Positions 19,101-26,355 of a stretch of DNA of 64,000 bases are shown here, in pieces. Made by a program: the position numbers and the translations under genes. Each line of letters begins with the position of its first letter. Position 1 is the first letter of the stretch. Below the pieces are notes generated by a model. That model was not told the DNA's origin. It ran no database searches and saw only the letters and a list, made by a program, of their open reading frames with translations. The DNA is taken from assembly GCA_020736575.1 (NCBI GenBank), contig JAGPYM010000004.1:124001-188000 (forward strand). The letters run 5' to 3'. This stretch comes from Thelonectria olida (lineage: Eukaryota > Ascomycota > Sordariomycetes > Hypocreales > Nectriaceae).

Positions 19101-20308
19101 TGGATGTTGAAGAGAGCCCCGAGAAACCCGATCGTCGACGATCGAGACGCCCCCCGCCCGAAGAAGATATTGTCATGGTCGAGTCTGGCGGCCCCTCCGA
19201 CACCCCTCTCAAGCGTGGCTCATCAAAGCGGACGTCTGGCATTTCTGGCCTGTTTGCCGGCCTGATGACGCCTAAGTCGGAGCGTCCTGAGCCGTTACGA
19301 CGTCGCAACACTTACGCCACGACTGACGATGAAGCTGTTCGCGCTGCACGTATGGATGGCGACGCAGAGGTTATCGATCCTGAACGGGAGGCGCGACGCG
19401 CTGCTCGTAGAGCTAGGCGAGCTGAGCGTGAAGGTGGCGAGCGCGAAGATGATGGAGAAAAACGCGCGAGGGACGAGGCACGACGTGAGCGGCGCCGTCG
19501 TCGGGAGGCGGAAGCCGACCCTGAAGCCCAGATCCCACAAGATGAAGACCGAGAGGCTCGAAGGAGAGAGGAGAGAGAAGCCCGGCGTGCAGAGCGACGA
19601 GCTGCTCGTGAGCGTGAGGAGGACGAACGCCGGGCTCAAGAGGAACGGGAAGCTCGACGAGAAGAGCGGCGCCAAGCTCGCAGGGAGAAGGAAGAGGCAG
19701 CAGCAGCGGCAGCGACAGCTGAACAAGAAGAAGAGGCTCGCAGAGCGGCGCGACGTGAACGTCGACGATCTCGACAAGTCGACCTCGACCCAGCGGAAGA
19801 GGATCCTGAACGTCGTCGCCGTCGCGAGGCTAGACGAGCAGCTCGAGCGGTAGAGGAAGAGGAGGGAGGAGGCGAAGACAGCTACCACCGCAAGAGTCGT
19901 CGACCCGAGGGCGAATCGGGTGATGAATATGCGCGCCGCAGAGCGCGCCGTCGCGAGGAGCGAGAGAGAAACGGGCCGGCATGGCCTCACTCTGGGACTT
20001 CCTCCTGGGTCAAGGAGGTCTCAGATGCACCACCGCCGCCTGAAGATATTGCTCCCGTCGAAGGGACGATGGAAGACGACGGGGCCGCTCGCGAAGTCCA
20101 CCGATCCAGAAGGCGAACCAAGAACTTCGACGGAACACCCGAGGACACGGATGACCAGCGACGGCGACGAGCCAGACGTGAGGAACGTGAGCGTGAGCGT
20201 GATCGCGAGCGGCGATCCGAGGGAAGCGACGAGCGCTACTACGGTCGCCGCAACTCGGCGTATGTGGACAACCCTCGCACCAGCTGGTGGAGGAAGCTCA
20301 CAGGATAG
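10133..20308 (+). CDS. Giant Ala/Glu/Lys-rich repeat protein, about 3,391 residues
   Basis: One exon with an uninterrupted frame of 10.2 kb. The first in-frame ATG is at 10133 (MDPNNTDEY); an alternative upstream start is at 9626. Segments: a proline-rich stretch (about residues 75-90); a region (about 115-550) with some ten Trp/Gly-Lys motifs of the form W-x-x-[WF]-G-x-K-K-K; a Gly run near 310-325; then about 610-2617 with 20 modules of roughly 105 residues. Each module has a conserved core (EEEAELAALEAKK, then AKKGKLGRKDTERY, then ILTxNAxxRAE) followed by variable Ala/Glu spacer. After that come a strongly acidic block (about 2630-2800), a basic Ser/Pro block with many SP sites, an Arg/Glu helix-like region (about 3080-3280) and a tail ending SWWRKLTG. 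There is no signal peptide or membrane segment. Composition predicts long alpha-helix or disorder. Function is unknown. Its size and charged repeats recall fungal septal-pore and Woronin-body tether proteins (leashin, SPA), but that is analogy only. Confidence 0.85.
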   Translation: MDPNNTDEYARRNLPSWIDAFPLPPASNSPQKRRTNKDILGDPTFDVSIDFNSQDGFYEAAKKKKGAAKQSLPPPPPPVPPPPPAEEPNPNDGAGGDSNGGDGAGGAGDGSGNNGGDGWSDNTGAKSKKKKGKGELEEGLPSIPTNDFGADSFQEIKLGDDTGGKLDLGLGQLETRNLSSSWADKHTGGAGWDWSGGGNDSKKNDKSRLSFGEFGAPDDHRALKQEKEDPWGFGSKKDAKKDPVGEADPWGWGASKKKAVPEAAPGKKEQDDIWDTWGISKKDRSKKKGILGDEGSVLEPAPDPPPAEDLWGSGGGGGGGGGNGWSGGKKENRNSSFWGEPEVPVPAPEPPHHDTKNDSDDFWTTFGAKKKTPVQEVEEEKPAEGGGGWASWGLSSKKAAKIKNTLFPEFSDDKTEASKGDDGWDLWGKKKRNDLINLAEDVPPPAPDPVESAGDDFLSSWGFGKKKKKTPEPEPSPWRPDHIEEPSDEFWNSVGKKKADPLDFLESNNGKTVRRDEVEEFLGSKVNEDDDDNWGWTSNSKTKKSNNQPNALTDLPPPAPTPPDMDFTELNELVEGPLVDEQAVKEAEERALKEAEEQAAREAEEAEAAAEEVEIATLLTKKDKRGGKLLKKDTERLNLLQANAERRAQERAAREAAELAATAAAEAAAAEAAAAEEAAAATAEAAAEAEAVAAREAKERKAAAEEEEMAGLLAKQAKRGAKMLKKDQERLSVLQSRAKKRAEAQSIREAEEQAAREAEEAAAAAAAEAAEIAKEEEELATLEEKKAKRGGKLLRKDAERYAYLFERVTSRAEEKAAKEAEQAALEAEAQAAKEAEEAAAAEAAVVAEAEAAAAAEAAEAEAAAQAAADAEAAEIAKEEQELNTLKEKKAKKGKFTKKDTERFTFLIGQSVKRAQDKAAKEAEAAAAKEAEEQAAKEAEEAAAKEAEEQAAREAEEAAAKEAAEAEAAEIAKEEEELATLTARKAKRGKLPKGPADRLAFLTDRATQRAEAQAAKEAEDAAAAAEALSLDEAVDPPPEELAEEPAEAPIEAPAEEPPAEDPAIEEPPADAEDAEAAAAREAEAAAIAAEETELADLEAKKAKKGKLGRKDTDRYNILTQNATQRAEIAAKEAEEAAAAEAAAAEEAAAAEAAAAEEAAAAAAEAEAAAARDAEAAAIAEEEAELAELAAKKARRGKLLKKELTRFELLTANATQRAEKAAQEAEALAAKEAEEAAAAAEAAAAEEAAAAAAEAEAALIAEEEAELAELAAKKARRGKLVKKDLTRFELLTENAFQRAEKAAAEAEAKALAREAEEEAAAAAAAATAAADTASDPAVDAVVDDTVNGEADAPPDEVETPPMDEAVDTAAEEAAKAGEAAAKEAEAALIAEEEAELAALEAKKAKKGKLSKAHTERYNVLLENSVQRAVKAATEAEVQAAKEAEEAAAAEAEAAAAAAAAAAEEVDPAAEEAAAKEAAEAEEAAAKEAEAEAIAEEEKELAALETKKARKGKLGKKDTDRYFTLTDNAAKRANAAAEAEAQAAREAEELAAAEAEAEAEAEAAAAAEAAAAAAAEEEAAKEAELAAIAEEEAELTALETKKTRKGKLGKKDTERYNILIGNATERAEKAAEREAEAAAAAAAAEAEEQAGAEPDVEADVEVEVEAEVEAEPEVEPDLEADVDAIAEAEEQAAAEAAAAEAKAAMIAEEEHELATLEAKKAKKGKLGRKDTERYNILSQNIAQRAQEAAEAEAAAAAAAAEAEQPPADPDDDDDDVFEDADDVFEDASDTIPRELDAEDDTPVGADPAETIAAEDAAAAEEAAAREAEEAAEAAAIAEQEAAELAGLETKKAKKGKLGRKDTERYLTLTESATQRAEKAAAEQAAKEAEEAAAEAAALEAAEAEEAAAKEAAEAEAAAAIAEEEAELAALEAKKAKKGKLGRKDTERFNLLAENAAIRAQEEADKQAAAEAEEAAAAEAAAAEEAAEAESAEAAAAAEEAAAKEAAEAEAAAAIAAEEDELAHLSAKRAKKGKLGRKDTERFNILTDNAAQRAEAAAAEQAAKDAEEAAAAEADEAAAADAEETAAAEAAEAAEAAAAAEAEEAAAKEAAEAEEAAIIAAEEHEIASLLARKAKKGKLGRKDTERLNLLNENANQRAEAKAAREAEEAAVAEEELPEESPEAEEEAPPDDEEEPPAEEDTPAEDPEEPAPEDEEDNAADIEAAEKEAAEAAEAALIAEEEAELEHLSAKKAKKGKLGRKDTERFHILTESMATRAAEKAAREAEEAAAAEAAEQAAIEAEEAAAAEEAEALAAAEAEEAAAAEAAEAEAAAQAAAEIEAEEEEIAHLQAKKAKKGKLGRKDLERYTVLIQRADARAAEQAAKEAEEAAAAEAAAAEEAALAEAAAEAAAEEEAAAAEAAAEEEAAAAAAAAAEEAAAAEAAAAEAAALIEQEEAELAALEKKKAKKGKLGRKDLERYHILTDNMTMRAEEQASKDAEEAAAKEAEEQAVREAEEAEEQAAQEAEEAEEQAAQEAEEAEEQAAQEAEEAEEAAAAEAAAAALAEETAAKEAAMAEAAAIAEAEDAELEALKKKKAKKGRLGRKDTDRFNLLADNASKRAEEAAAATAAAAAAEAELEEAPEEVEEEDAYETPDEGDDDEEEEEEKDEEAEASGAEVEVEAEDEDEAEEAAEVAAEKAADDEADEEDDEDVDDDVDDDAEENAAELEVEEAPAEDAAKEDPEEAADSETDSDAEAAEEEAAEDAAEADAPADEMADREVPDEVDEAPPVEAPEPAEEQAEADMAVVEAPRKSKKSRKSKSRRTPDVPPPVPDPPITPPPEPRSSKKERAKLNREGSSWSKMSATPREERRRPSTAKSKSKSKSSRRAERDEKVSSKESSEDKTPSRSRVPPLFSTPPITRTMSSREPRSTMSGRRRHSELARGLTSPPPEEIPEEVPDKASKFFGMDRERPSHRRRSTRHGRSREDEDMEMSGALDVEESPEKPDRRRSRRPPPEEDIVMVESGGPSDTPLKRGSSKRTSGISGLFAGLMTPKSERPEPLRRRNTYATTDDEAVRAARMDGDAEVIDPEREARRAARRARRAEREGGEREDDGEKRARDEARRERRRRREAEADPEAQIPQDEDREARRREEREARRAERRAAREREEDERRAQEEREARREERRQARREKEEAAAAAATAEQEEEARRAARRERRRSRQVDLDPAEEDPERRRRREARRAARAVEEEEGGGEDSYHRKSRRPEGESGDEYARRRARRREERERNGPAWPHSGTSSWVKEVSDAPPPPEDIAPVEGTMEDDGAAREVHRSRRRTKNFDGTPEDTDDQRRRRARREERERERDRERRSEGSDERYYGRRNSAYVDNPRTSWWRKLTG
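10480..11790 (+). repeat. Coding array of Trp/Gly-Lys motifs
   Basis: Within the N-terminal third, short motifs recur roughly every 35-50 residues: acidic residue(s), W or F, two residues, W/F/V, G, then K-K-K. Examples are DPWGWGASKKKA, DIWDTWGISKKD, DFWTTFGAKKKT, WASWGLSSKKAA, WDLWGKKKR, FLSSWGFGKKKKK and EFWNSVGKKK. The DNA is divergent between copies, so the motif is kept at protein level. Confidence 0.8.
11965..17985 (+). repeat. 20 tandem modules of about 105 residues (KKGKLGRKDTERY repeats)
   Basis: Core motifs centre near 12010, 12290, 12500, 12805, 13095, 13440, 13715, 13950, 14345, 14655, 14940, 15290, 15685, 15935, 16215, 16525, 16885, 17190, 17520 and 17910. The early copies (1-5) are the most divergent (GGKLLKKDTER, GAKMLKKDQER, GKLPKGPADR). 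Copies 12-19 are nearly identical in the core. Spacers are Ala/Glu runs of varying length; copies 5, 8, 11, 12 and 16 carry acidic or proline-rich inserts. Confidence 0.9.
17640..17775 (+). repeat. Nested 33-bp tandem repeat in module 19
   Basis: A 33-bp unit encoding an 11-residue EEQAAQEAEEA-type block repeats at least three times with only one or two silent changes per copy. This marks it as much younger than the surrounding modules. Confidence 0.85.
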
Positions 20309-20383
20309 AATGGGATAGCATGGGCTACGGTTGCATGGGATGGATGTATCACTGAGCGAGCGAGTTTCTGGACGTCATTTTTT

Positions 20384-20402
20384 ATTTGATTTGATTTGAT
20401 TT
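20384..20402. repeat. (TTGAT)n repeat in the giant gene's 3' flank
   Basis: Three to four copies of a 5-bp TTGAT unit about 80 bp after the stop codon. Confidence 0.75.
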
Positions 20403-21235
20403 ATTGCTTTCATCAGCCCCTGAAGACGAACATGTACGACGAAAATCATTTACACGACACATCAGACTACGGCGAACCATTTTTACGGATGACAGACATT
20501 GTCACTTGTCACTGCGGGAAACTGGGCAGGCAATAGAAAGGGAAACCTCTGTTTGATATGAGCGAATTGGGGTCTGGGCTTTGTGCTGGACACGCAGCAG
20601 GTTCTTTTGGATTTCGCATGGGATGGATAGTGCCGCAGCTCTCCATCCCCTATACCCTTGGGGAGGCAGATGCGGGCTTGGATGGCGAAGGGTTGTTGGA
20701 AAGAGCTGCAAGGGATGAGTAGCCAGGGAGGGAGACTCATCGGGTCGAGTGTCCTTCCCTGCCTCGTCTTTGGGTTGACTTACAACTCCTTACGCCGAGG
20801 AAGGGCTTGTGTTGTACGAGTATGGTGTACCCATACGGGCGGCTTCGTACGATATTGAGGATTTTTGTTTCTTTCCATGTTTTTCTGCATAGCTGAGAAG
20901 GAGAATACATTGTGCATTGTTTGTTTGAGACATATCCATACTTGGCGTGCTGTGCCGTGTCGTATTGGACCTTTGGGGGTAATAATGGTGTATTCGTATA
21001 GAATCGGTGGTGGGCAGATGTCAGGAGGATGTACTGTACTTCAGACGGGGGGTTGGTGTAATCAAACGAGAAATCGTGACCCTTCTTGCACATGCCATTT
21101 TGATAATAAAGCAGTTGGTTGAAGCATAGATTCTCAAATTCATTAATTGCAGCAGTACGTAGCCTGTGTCTTTTAAATGCCACTTCATGGAAGTATCTCT
21201 CCTCGCGTGTGGGGATTTACTGTGACGTGCATACC

Positions 21236-21301
21236 CAGGTACTTAGGTACCTCCCTAGATGGCTGCCAACCGTTCCTAGGTACTAAGGTACCTTAGGTAG
21301 C
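21236..21301. repeat. GGTACCT/CCTAGG-rich cluster with a 14-bp perfect palindrome
   Basis: Repeated AGGTAC, TAGGTA and CCTAGG words. CTAAGGTACCTTAG at 21283-21296 is a perfect palindrome. Similar clusters occur near 40381-40433 and 61044-61075. Confidence 0.75.
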
Positions 21302-21759
21302 TTGGCACGCTTTGTTGGTGGGCGGTGCTCGTTTTAGTCCAAGGTACCACCTTCAATTTATTTCCACGTCAACCTCTCAGGCTGTCACTCTCTCACACTC
21401 CCTCAATCCCAAATCCCAAATCCCAACCAACCCTGGCCAACCGCGCGCAAGGCTGACGACACCCCATGCAGTCCCCGGCCTTCAGCTCCAGGCACAGGCA
21501 CAGGCACGGGCACAGGCAGAAGCCCAAACTTCACACACTCCTTCTTCTAGTTACCACGCTCACTTCTAGCTCATGACCTGAACGACTAAACCATCCACTG
21601 ATTCATCCCCTCGAACCTCCACGACCGACCTTCGATTGCCGCAACGAATAATACTCCCTCGACTGCCACAATCCATCACAGCCGGGCTTAGCTACTCGAC
21701 ACAGCACTCGACCCCTCTCTTCCCTCCCATCCCCCCAGCTTGCCACATCTCCCATCGCC

Positions 21760-24757
21760 ATGGCTGCCCCGGGCAAGCCCGCCGGCGGCTCGCGCTGGGG
21801 TTCATTCCTCTCCCAGGCCGTCGCCGGCGTCGAGTCTCGCCTTGACAACATGCTTACCGAGGGTGAGCAAGCCGAACGTCAGCAGCAATTAGCCGCCGCG
21901 AAGGCTGCTGCGGCCAAAAAGGAACCCCAACCTGCCGCGAAGCCAGCACCTGGTGCGTAACCCCCTTCTCTACCTCGACAGCCCCCCTACACCAATTGTC
22001 CCCGATTATACCGCTTAGGTCCGAGCTGATCTTTGGGTTTCATAGCACCGAGAGGCCGACCCAACGATCGACTGCAAGCTAGGTTAGCCAAAGCTGTTGC
22101 CGCTAGGAACGCTCAGCATGGAGGCTCTCCACGTAGCTCTGTCGACCAGCCCAGATCTTCATCCTCCGTCCGCACTTCAATAGACAAGGAGGCTCGTCCG
22201 AGTCTCGACTCGCTACGCCCAGACTCCAAGCCCGCGACACCAGATCCCGCTGCCGATTCCGCCTTCCCGAAGCCATCGCCTGCTACAACACCTGCCCCGG
22301 ATCCCCCGAGCTCAAAGGATGAGGTCGTCATCGTTAAAGAGGCGCCTTCTATGGAGGCAATGCCTGATTTCTCCAAATCTACACCTCCGACCCCTTCTGC
22401 GAGTGACACAACCAACGGGGTGACAGCGCAGGCCGATGCGAAACCCGACACTGCGCCCGAGGTGAAGAATGAGAGCAAGGTTGAAGTTAAGACTGAGGAT
22501 AACTCCAATATCAAGCCTGAAGTCAAGCCCGAGACGGAACGGGAGAGCAAACTTGAGCCCCCGACGCAAACAAAGGAGCCCGAGACGAAGGAACCTCTAA
22601 AGCCAGCCCCCACGAAGCAAGAGCCGAATAACGAAGAGCCCGTGAAGGAGGAGTTTAAAAAGGATGAACCGAAGAAGGGAAAGGCAAAGAGGGAAGAGCC
22701 GAAGGCGCAAGAACCTAACAAGGAGACGCCAAAGAAGGAAGAAATCAAGACACAAGCGCCCGAGAAGCCGACACAAACACCGACGGCCGTTGATGCTGAA
22801 CAGACTGCCGAGAGCTCACACACCAATGAGGAACTCGAAACCATCAAGGCTCGTCAACAGGAAGAGATCCAAGAATACGTCGAGAGGATCGATGCCCTCC
22901 AATCCAAGCTGCAGTACCTCTCCAAGAACGCAGTGGAAGCCGCAAAGAAGAGCAAGTCAGCTGCTGCCAAGGGAAGTGTAGAGCAAAAGCTTGCAGAGAA
23001 GGACGAGAAGATTGCTCTGCTCATGGGTGAAGGCCAAAAGTTATCAACTACCGAAGGGAAATTCAGAACCACTATCAGGAAACTTCGCGCCCAGATCGCA
23101 GACCACGAGAAGCAGATCGACGAGTTGAAGAAGGGCAAGGAAAAGTCGGCTGCCGAGATTGAGGCAATGCGCAATAGTGTGAATAGTAATGAGGAGCAGG
23201 AGAAACGGAATGAGGAGGTGCGGAAAGCGAGCAACGCCTTAGAAAAGCAAATTGATGCCTTGAAGAAGGACATCGCAGCAAGAGACGAGGCCTACAAGCG
23301 CCTGGAACACGATGCAAAAGTTAAGGCAGAACAGGCAGAGTTTGCGAACGCTGAAGCGCTCGGCAAGGCTTTGGGTGCAGAACGGGAGAAACAAAAGGCA
23401 CTCGAAAGCATCATTACGAGCCTTCGGGCAGAGAAGGAAGCAGTGTCAGAAAAGGCACGTTTAGACACCGCCGAGTGGAAAGAGAAGGTAGATCGTGCGA
23501 CGGAACGGAGTCGTCACTTGGAAGAAGAGCTCAAACTCGAGTTGCGGGCGTCGGAGAGCAAATTAGAAGCCATGAGGGTGGCAGCTGAGGACGCCTCGTC
23601 TGGCATTGGGGGAGAATCACAGATCAAGCTTATCCGGCAGATTGAGACGTTGCAGTCACAGTATGCGTCGGCAAGCGATAACTGGCAGGGCATCGAAGCT
23701 TCTTTGCTGGCCAAGGTGTCGAACTTGGAGAAGGAGTGGGATGAAGCACAGCGTCGAGAGTCAGAGATGCGAAAGAAGGCTCGTGATTCGGTAAGCCATT
23801 TTACTCGTCTTCGCCACCACAGTTCGATCAATGTTGACTCCTTTTTAGGCCAGCCGCTGCAGACAGCTTGAAGACGAGTTGCAGGACGTCACCCCCGCGC
23901 TTGCAACTGCTCGTCAGGAGCTCGAAACTTGCCGTGAAGAGCTCGCTAGTCTCCGCACTCAGTTCAAGACAAAGGAGACAGCGCTCGAGCAAGCAAAGGC
24001 CGAGTTGGAGAAGCAACAACGCTCGACAAGCTTTGCTGCAGAAGTCGAGCGTCGACAGTGGGCAGAGAGCCAGAGCCGTCCCGAATCGCCAAGGCTGTCC
24101 GTTCCCCGAACCTTTAGTTCTGACTTGAGTGGCCTGCCTTTGCCCGGCCGACCACCTCGACGATCTCCGACTCCCAACAGTAACGACGGTGGCCCCGAGG
24201 GCATGTTCTTTGGCCGACGATTGTCCAACCAACCTCCTATACGGACCAGCACTCTGTCAACGCCGGGGTCGGGAATGGTACCGCCACCTCCGTTGTCGCC
24301 GTTTGAACCACCAAGCGAGTCACCTCGGGCGACGTCGCCGCCTCTAGACCGAGACGACGACCTCGAGTCATCTGCTCCACGGAACGTGGCACAGGACATG
24401 ATTTCCGTGTCGACGGTAGGGGCGGGACCATCGGTTCAGCTGGTGGAGAGGATGAGCGCGGCCATTCGCAGGCTCGAAGCCGAGAAAGTGGCTGCCAAGG
24501 AGGAGATGGTACGAATATGCAGTCAACGAGATGAAGCGAGGTCCGACATGGTTGGCCTGATGAAGGACGTCGAAGCCAACAAGGCAGCTACGGTAAGAGT
24601 ACAAGAGCTCGAAACGGAGATGGAGAATATCAACCAGAGGTATCAGACCACGTTGGAGCTTCTCGGTGAAAAGAGCGAGCTTGTTGAGGAATTAAAGGCA
24701 GATGTGCAAGATGTCAAGGCCATGTATCGGGACTTGGTTGAGCGAACCATCAAATAG
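21760..24757 (+). CDS. Sgm1/TMF-like Golgi coiled-coil protein (golgin)
   Basis: Exons are 21760-21952, 22046-23790 and 23849-24757, giving 948 residues. Intron 1 uses a GTGCGT donor; intron 2 is GTAAGC to TTTTTAG. The N-terminus carries a short amphipathic start (RWGSFLSQAVAGVESRL) like that of TMF proteins. Then come a Pro/Glu/Lys-rich disordered region, a long coiled coil from about residue 330 (ETIKARQQEEIQEYVERIDA), a Ser/Pro linker, and a final coiled coil from about 830 to the end (VQLVERMSAAIRRLEAEKVA to AMYRDLVERTIK). This last segment matches the C-terminal TMF domain that binds Rab6/Ypt6. In yeast Sgm1 and animal TMF1 the protein tethers vesicles at the Golgi. The gene converges with nas6, leaving 120 bp. 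Family call is good; the partner is inferred. Confidence 0.85.
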
Positions 24758-24877
24758 AGCCATCTTTTTGTTGTTTTATAGATGGGATGACAAGCACATT
24801 GTTTTCTCTTTTAACCTTCTGCCTTCTTCATTCTTTTTTGTTATTTTGCGTTACCATACCATACTTGTATTCTTAGC

Positions 24878-26059
24878 TTATCCCGATAGCTCGATACCCT
24901 CCCGCTCGGCGCCGTGTATCACGTATTTGCGTACCTGTTGGGATCGACGAGTTAGACGGGGTTCTTTCATTCTCATGGCTGGGCGGAAAAGAGGAGGAGT
25001 GGATTAGAGGGCCATATTGGGGAGTCGTATATCTTGGAATTGTACATACTTCTTTGTCGGGAGCCAAATCAAGAGCCAATTCATCTTCGGTTGTCTTGAG
25101 CGTGAAATCGGCGCCTTCTTTGAGGAGGGCGACAGCTGTATCTCCTTTTCATGCTTCGTTAGTAGATGGGCTACGGCGGAGTCGAGAAACAATACGAACC
25201 GAAGCCTTCGGCGACAGCATGGTGCAGAGGCGTGTAGCCCTCGTTGTCGGTCGGGTTGAGGGGACTGCGGTTCTTGAGCAGCAGGAGCACCATGGGCACA
25301 GAACCGACGGCGGCAGCGCGGTGGATGGGGTACTGGCCGCGGCGGTCTCGGAAGCGGGTAGACGCCTTGTTTTCGATGAGGAGGCGGGCAATGTCGAGGT
25401 TCTTTTTGGAGGCGACGAAGTGCAAGGCAGTCTGTTAGTTGAGATTAGACGTCAGGACGAAGCGGTCCTTGTAGTAAGAGATAGAAGGGCTTGCGCACTT
25501 GACCGAGGTTATCTGGAGTTGAGGTTAGCAATCCATACATTCGAGATATATAGTTGGCTAAGTTCCCTACTCTTCTGGTTCACGTCGGCATCCTTTTGGA
25601 GGAGAAGCTTCACGACGGCCTCGCTCTCTGGGACACTGGCCGAGATCATGAGAGGCGACCATCCACTGTCGTCCTATTAGTCTGTTAGTTCTTTATACGT
25701 CTTCCCGAGCTTTTTCGCCGTATTTTACCTGCACATCTGGATCGAAACTCTTTTGGTTGGCGAGTAAGAGCACAATGTCCAAGTTGTTGGAGGAGGCGGC
25801 CCAATGGATGGGATATCGTCCGTCGTCATCCTTTTTCTGCGAGAGCTTGGGATCGGTCTTTTATTACATGTTAGATGGTGAGTTGTAGGAAATGATGCGA
25901 CTCTGAACCTTTAATAGACCCTCAGCAACCAGGACTAGATCAGAACATGGTGGTTAGCTAGTCAATCCAGTAGCTGAGCATGAGGCGGATTCATAGCCAC
26001 TCACCCCGCCCATCACGGGCCGCAGTATGGAGGGGATATTTGTCGTTGTCCGTGTCCAT
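24878..26059 (-). CDS. nas6: Nas6/gankyrin ankyrin-repeat proteasome assembly chaperone
   Basis: Eight exons on the minus strand: 26059-26005, 25934-25909, 25857-25729, 25673-25571, 25512-25499, 25431-25200, 25135-25050 and 24934-24878. Together they give 233 residues, close to yeast Nas6 (228). All junctions keep frame. The protein is six to seven ankyrin repeats, with signatures YPLHTAARDG, DGRYPIHWAASSNNLDIV, SGWSPLMISASV, GQTALHFVASKKNLDIARLL, GQYPIHRAAAVGSVPMVLLL and GYTPLHHAVAEGFAVALLKE. Exon 5 is only 14 nt. A likely 5'-UTR intron (26062-26118) ends two bases before the ATG. Nas6 binds the Rpt3 ATPase and guides assembly of the proteasome base. It shares a 296-bp divergent promoter with prp46. 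Confidence 0.9.
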
Positions 26060-26355
26060 CTCTGAGATTAAGAAAATCGAAAAGATTCGTGAATTAGAGG
26101 AAAAGAAAAGGCAGTTACCAGGTTCGAAAAGTCACCCACCACCTTCGACTAACAAGAATGGTCAGCAGGCAAGCTTCACTTACGTAGTGGAGGTGGGTGT
26201 GGCGCACCACGGACCAAACGCCACACGCGGCTGCACAGCCTTCAGCCCTTTCCGTTTCCCTGTCGCAACTTTTGAGATCAACTTCAACGTTCTGTCAATC
26301 CTCGACGACCACAAACCACAACGGAAAAAGCGAGAAAAACGCCCCATCTCGCACC
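26060..26355. promoter_or_regulatory. Divergent promoter between nas6 and prp46
   Basis: Only 296 bp separate the two ATG codons, so both promoters lie here. The stretch before prp46 is CT-rich, then A-rich. No specific factor site is claimed. Confidence 0.6.

Larger units (their letters stand above)
20309..21759. other. Intergenic region after the giant gene
   Basis: The region starts with the giant gene's 3' untranslated region, which includes a TTGAT repeat at 20384-20402. It ends with a CT-rich promoter and leader for the golgin gene (about 21340-21755). A GGTACC-rich cluster lies at 21236-21301. A minus-strand frame of 148 codons at 20737-21183 has no coding character. Confidence 0.6.

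Noticed and set aside
20737..21183. 148-codon minus-strand frame downstream of the giant gene
   Set aside because: No recognisable features; lies in AT-rich untranslated and intergenic DNA.
26197..26355. Upstream ATG at 26197 in frame with prp46
   Set aside because: The added residues are leader-like and His/Ser/Thr-rich; the ATG at 26356 has better context and matches the expected N-terminus length.
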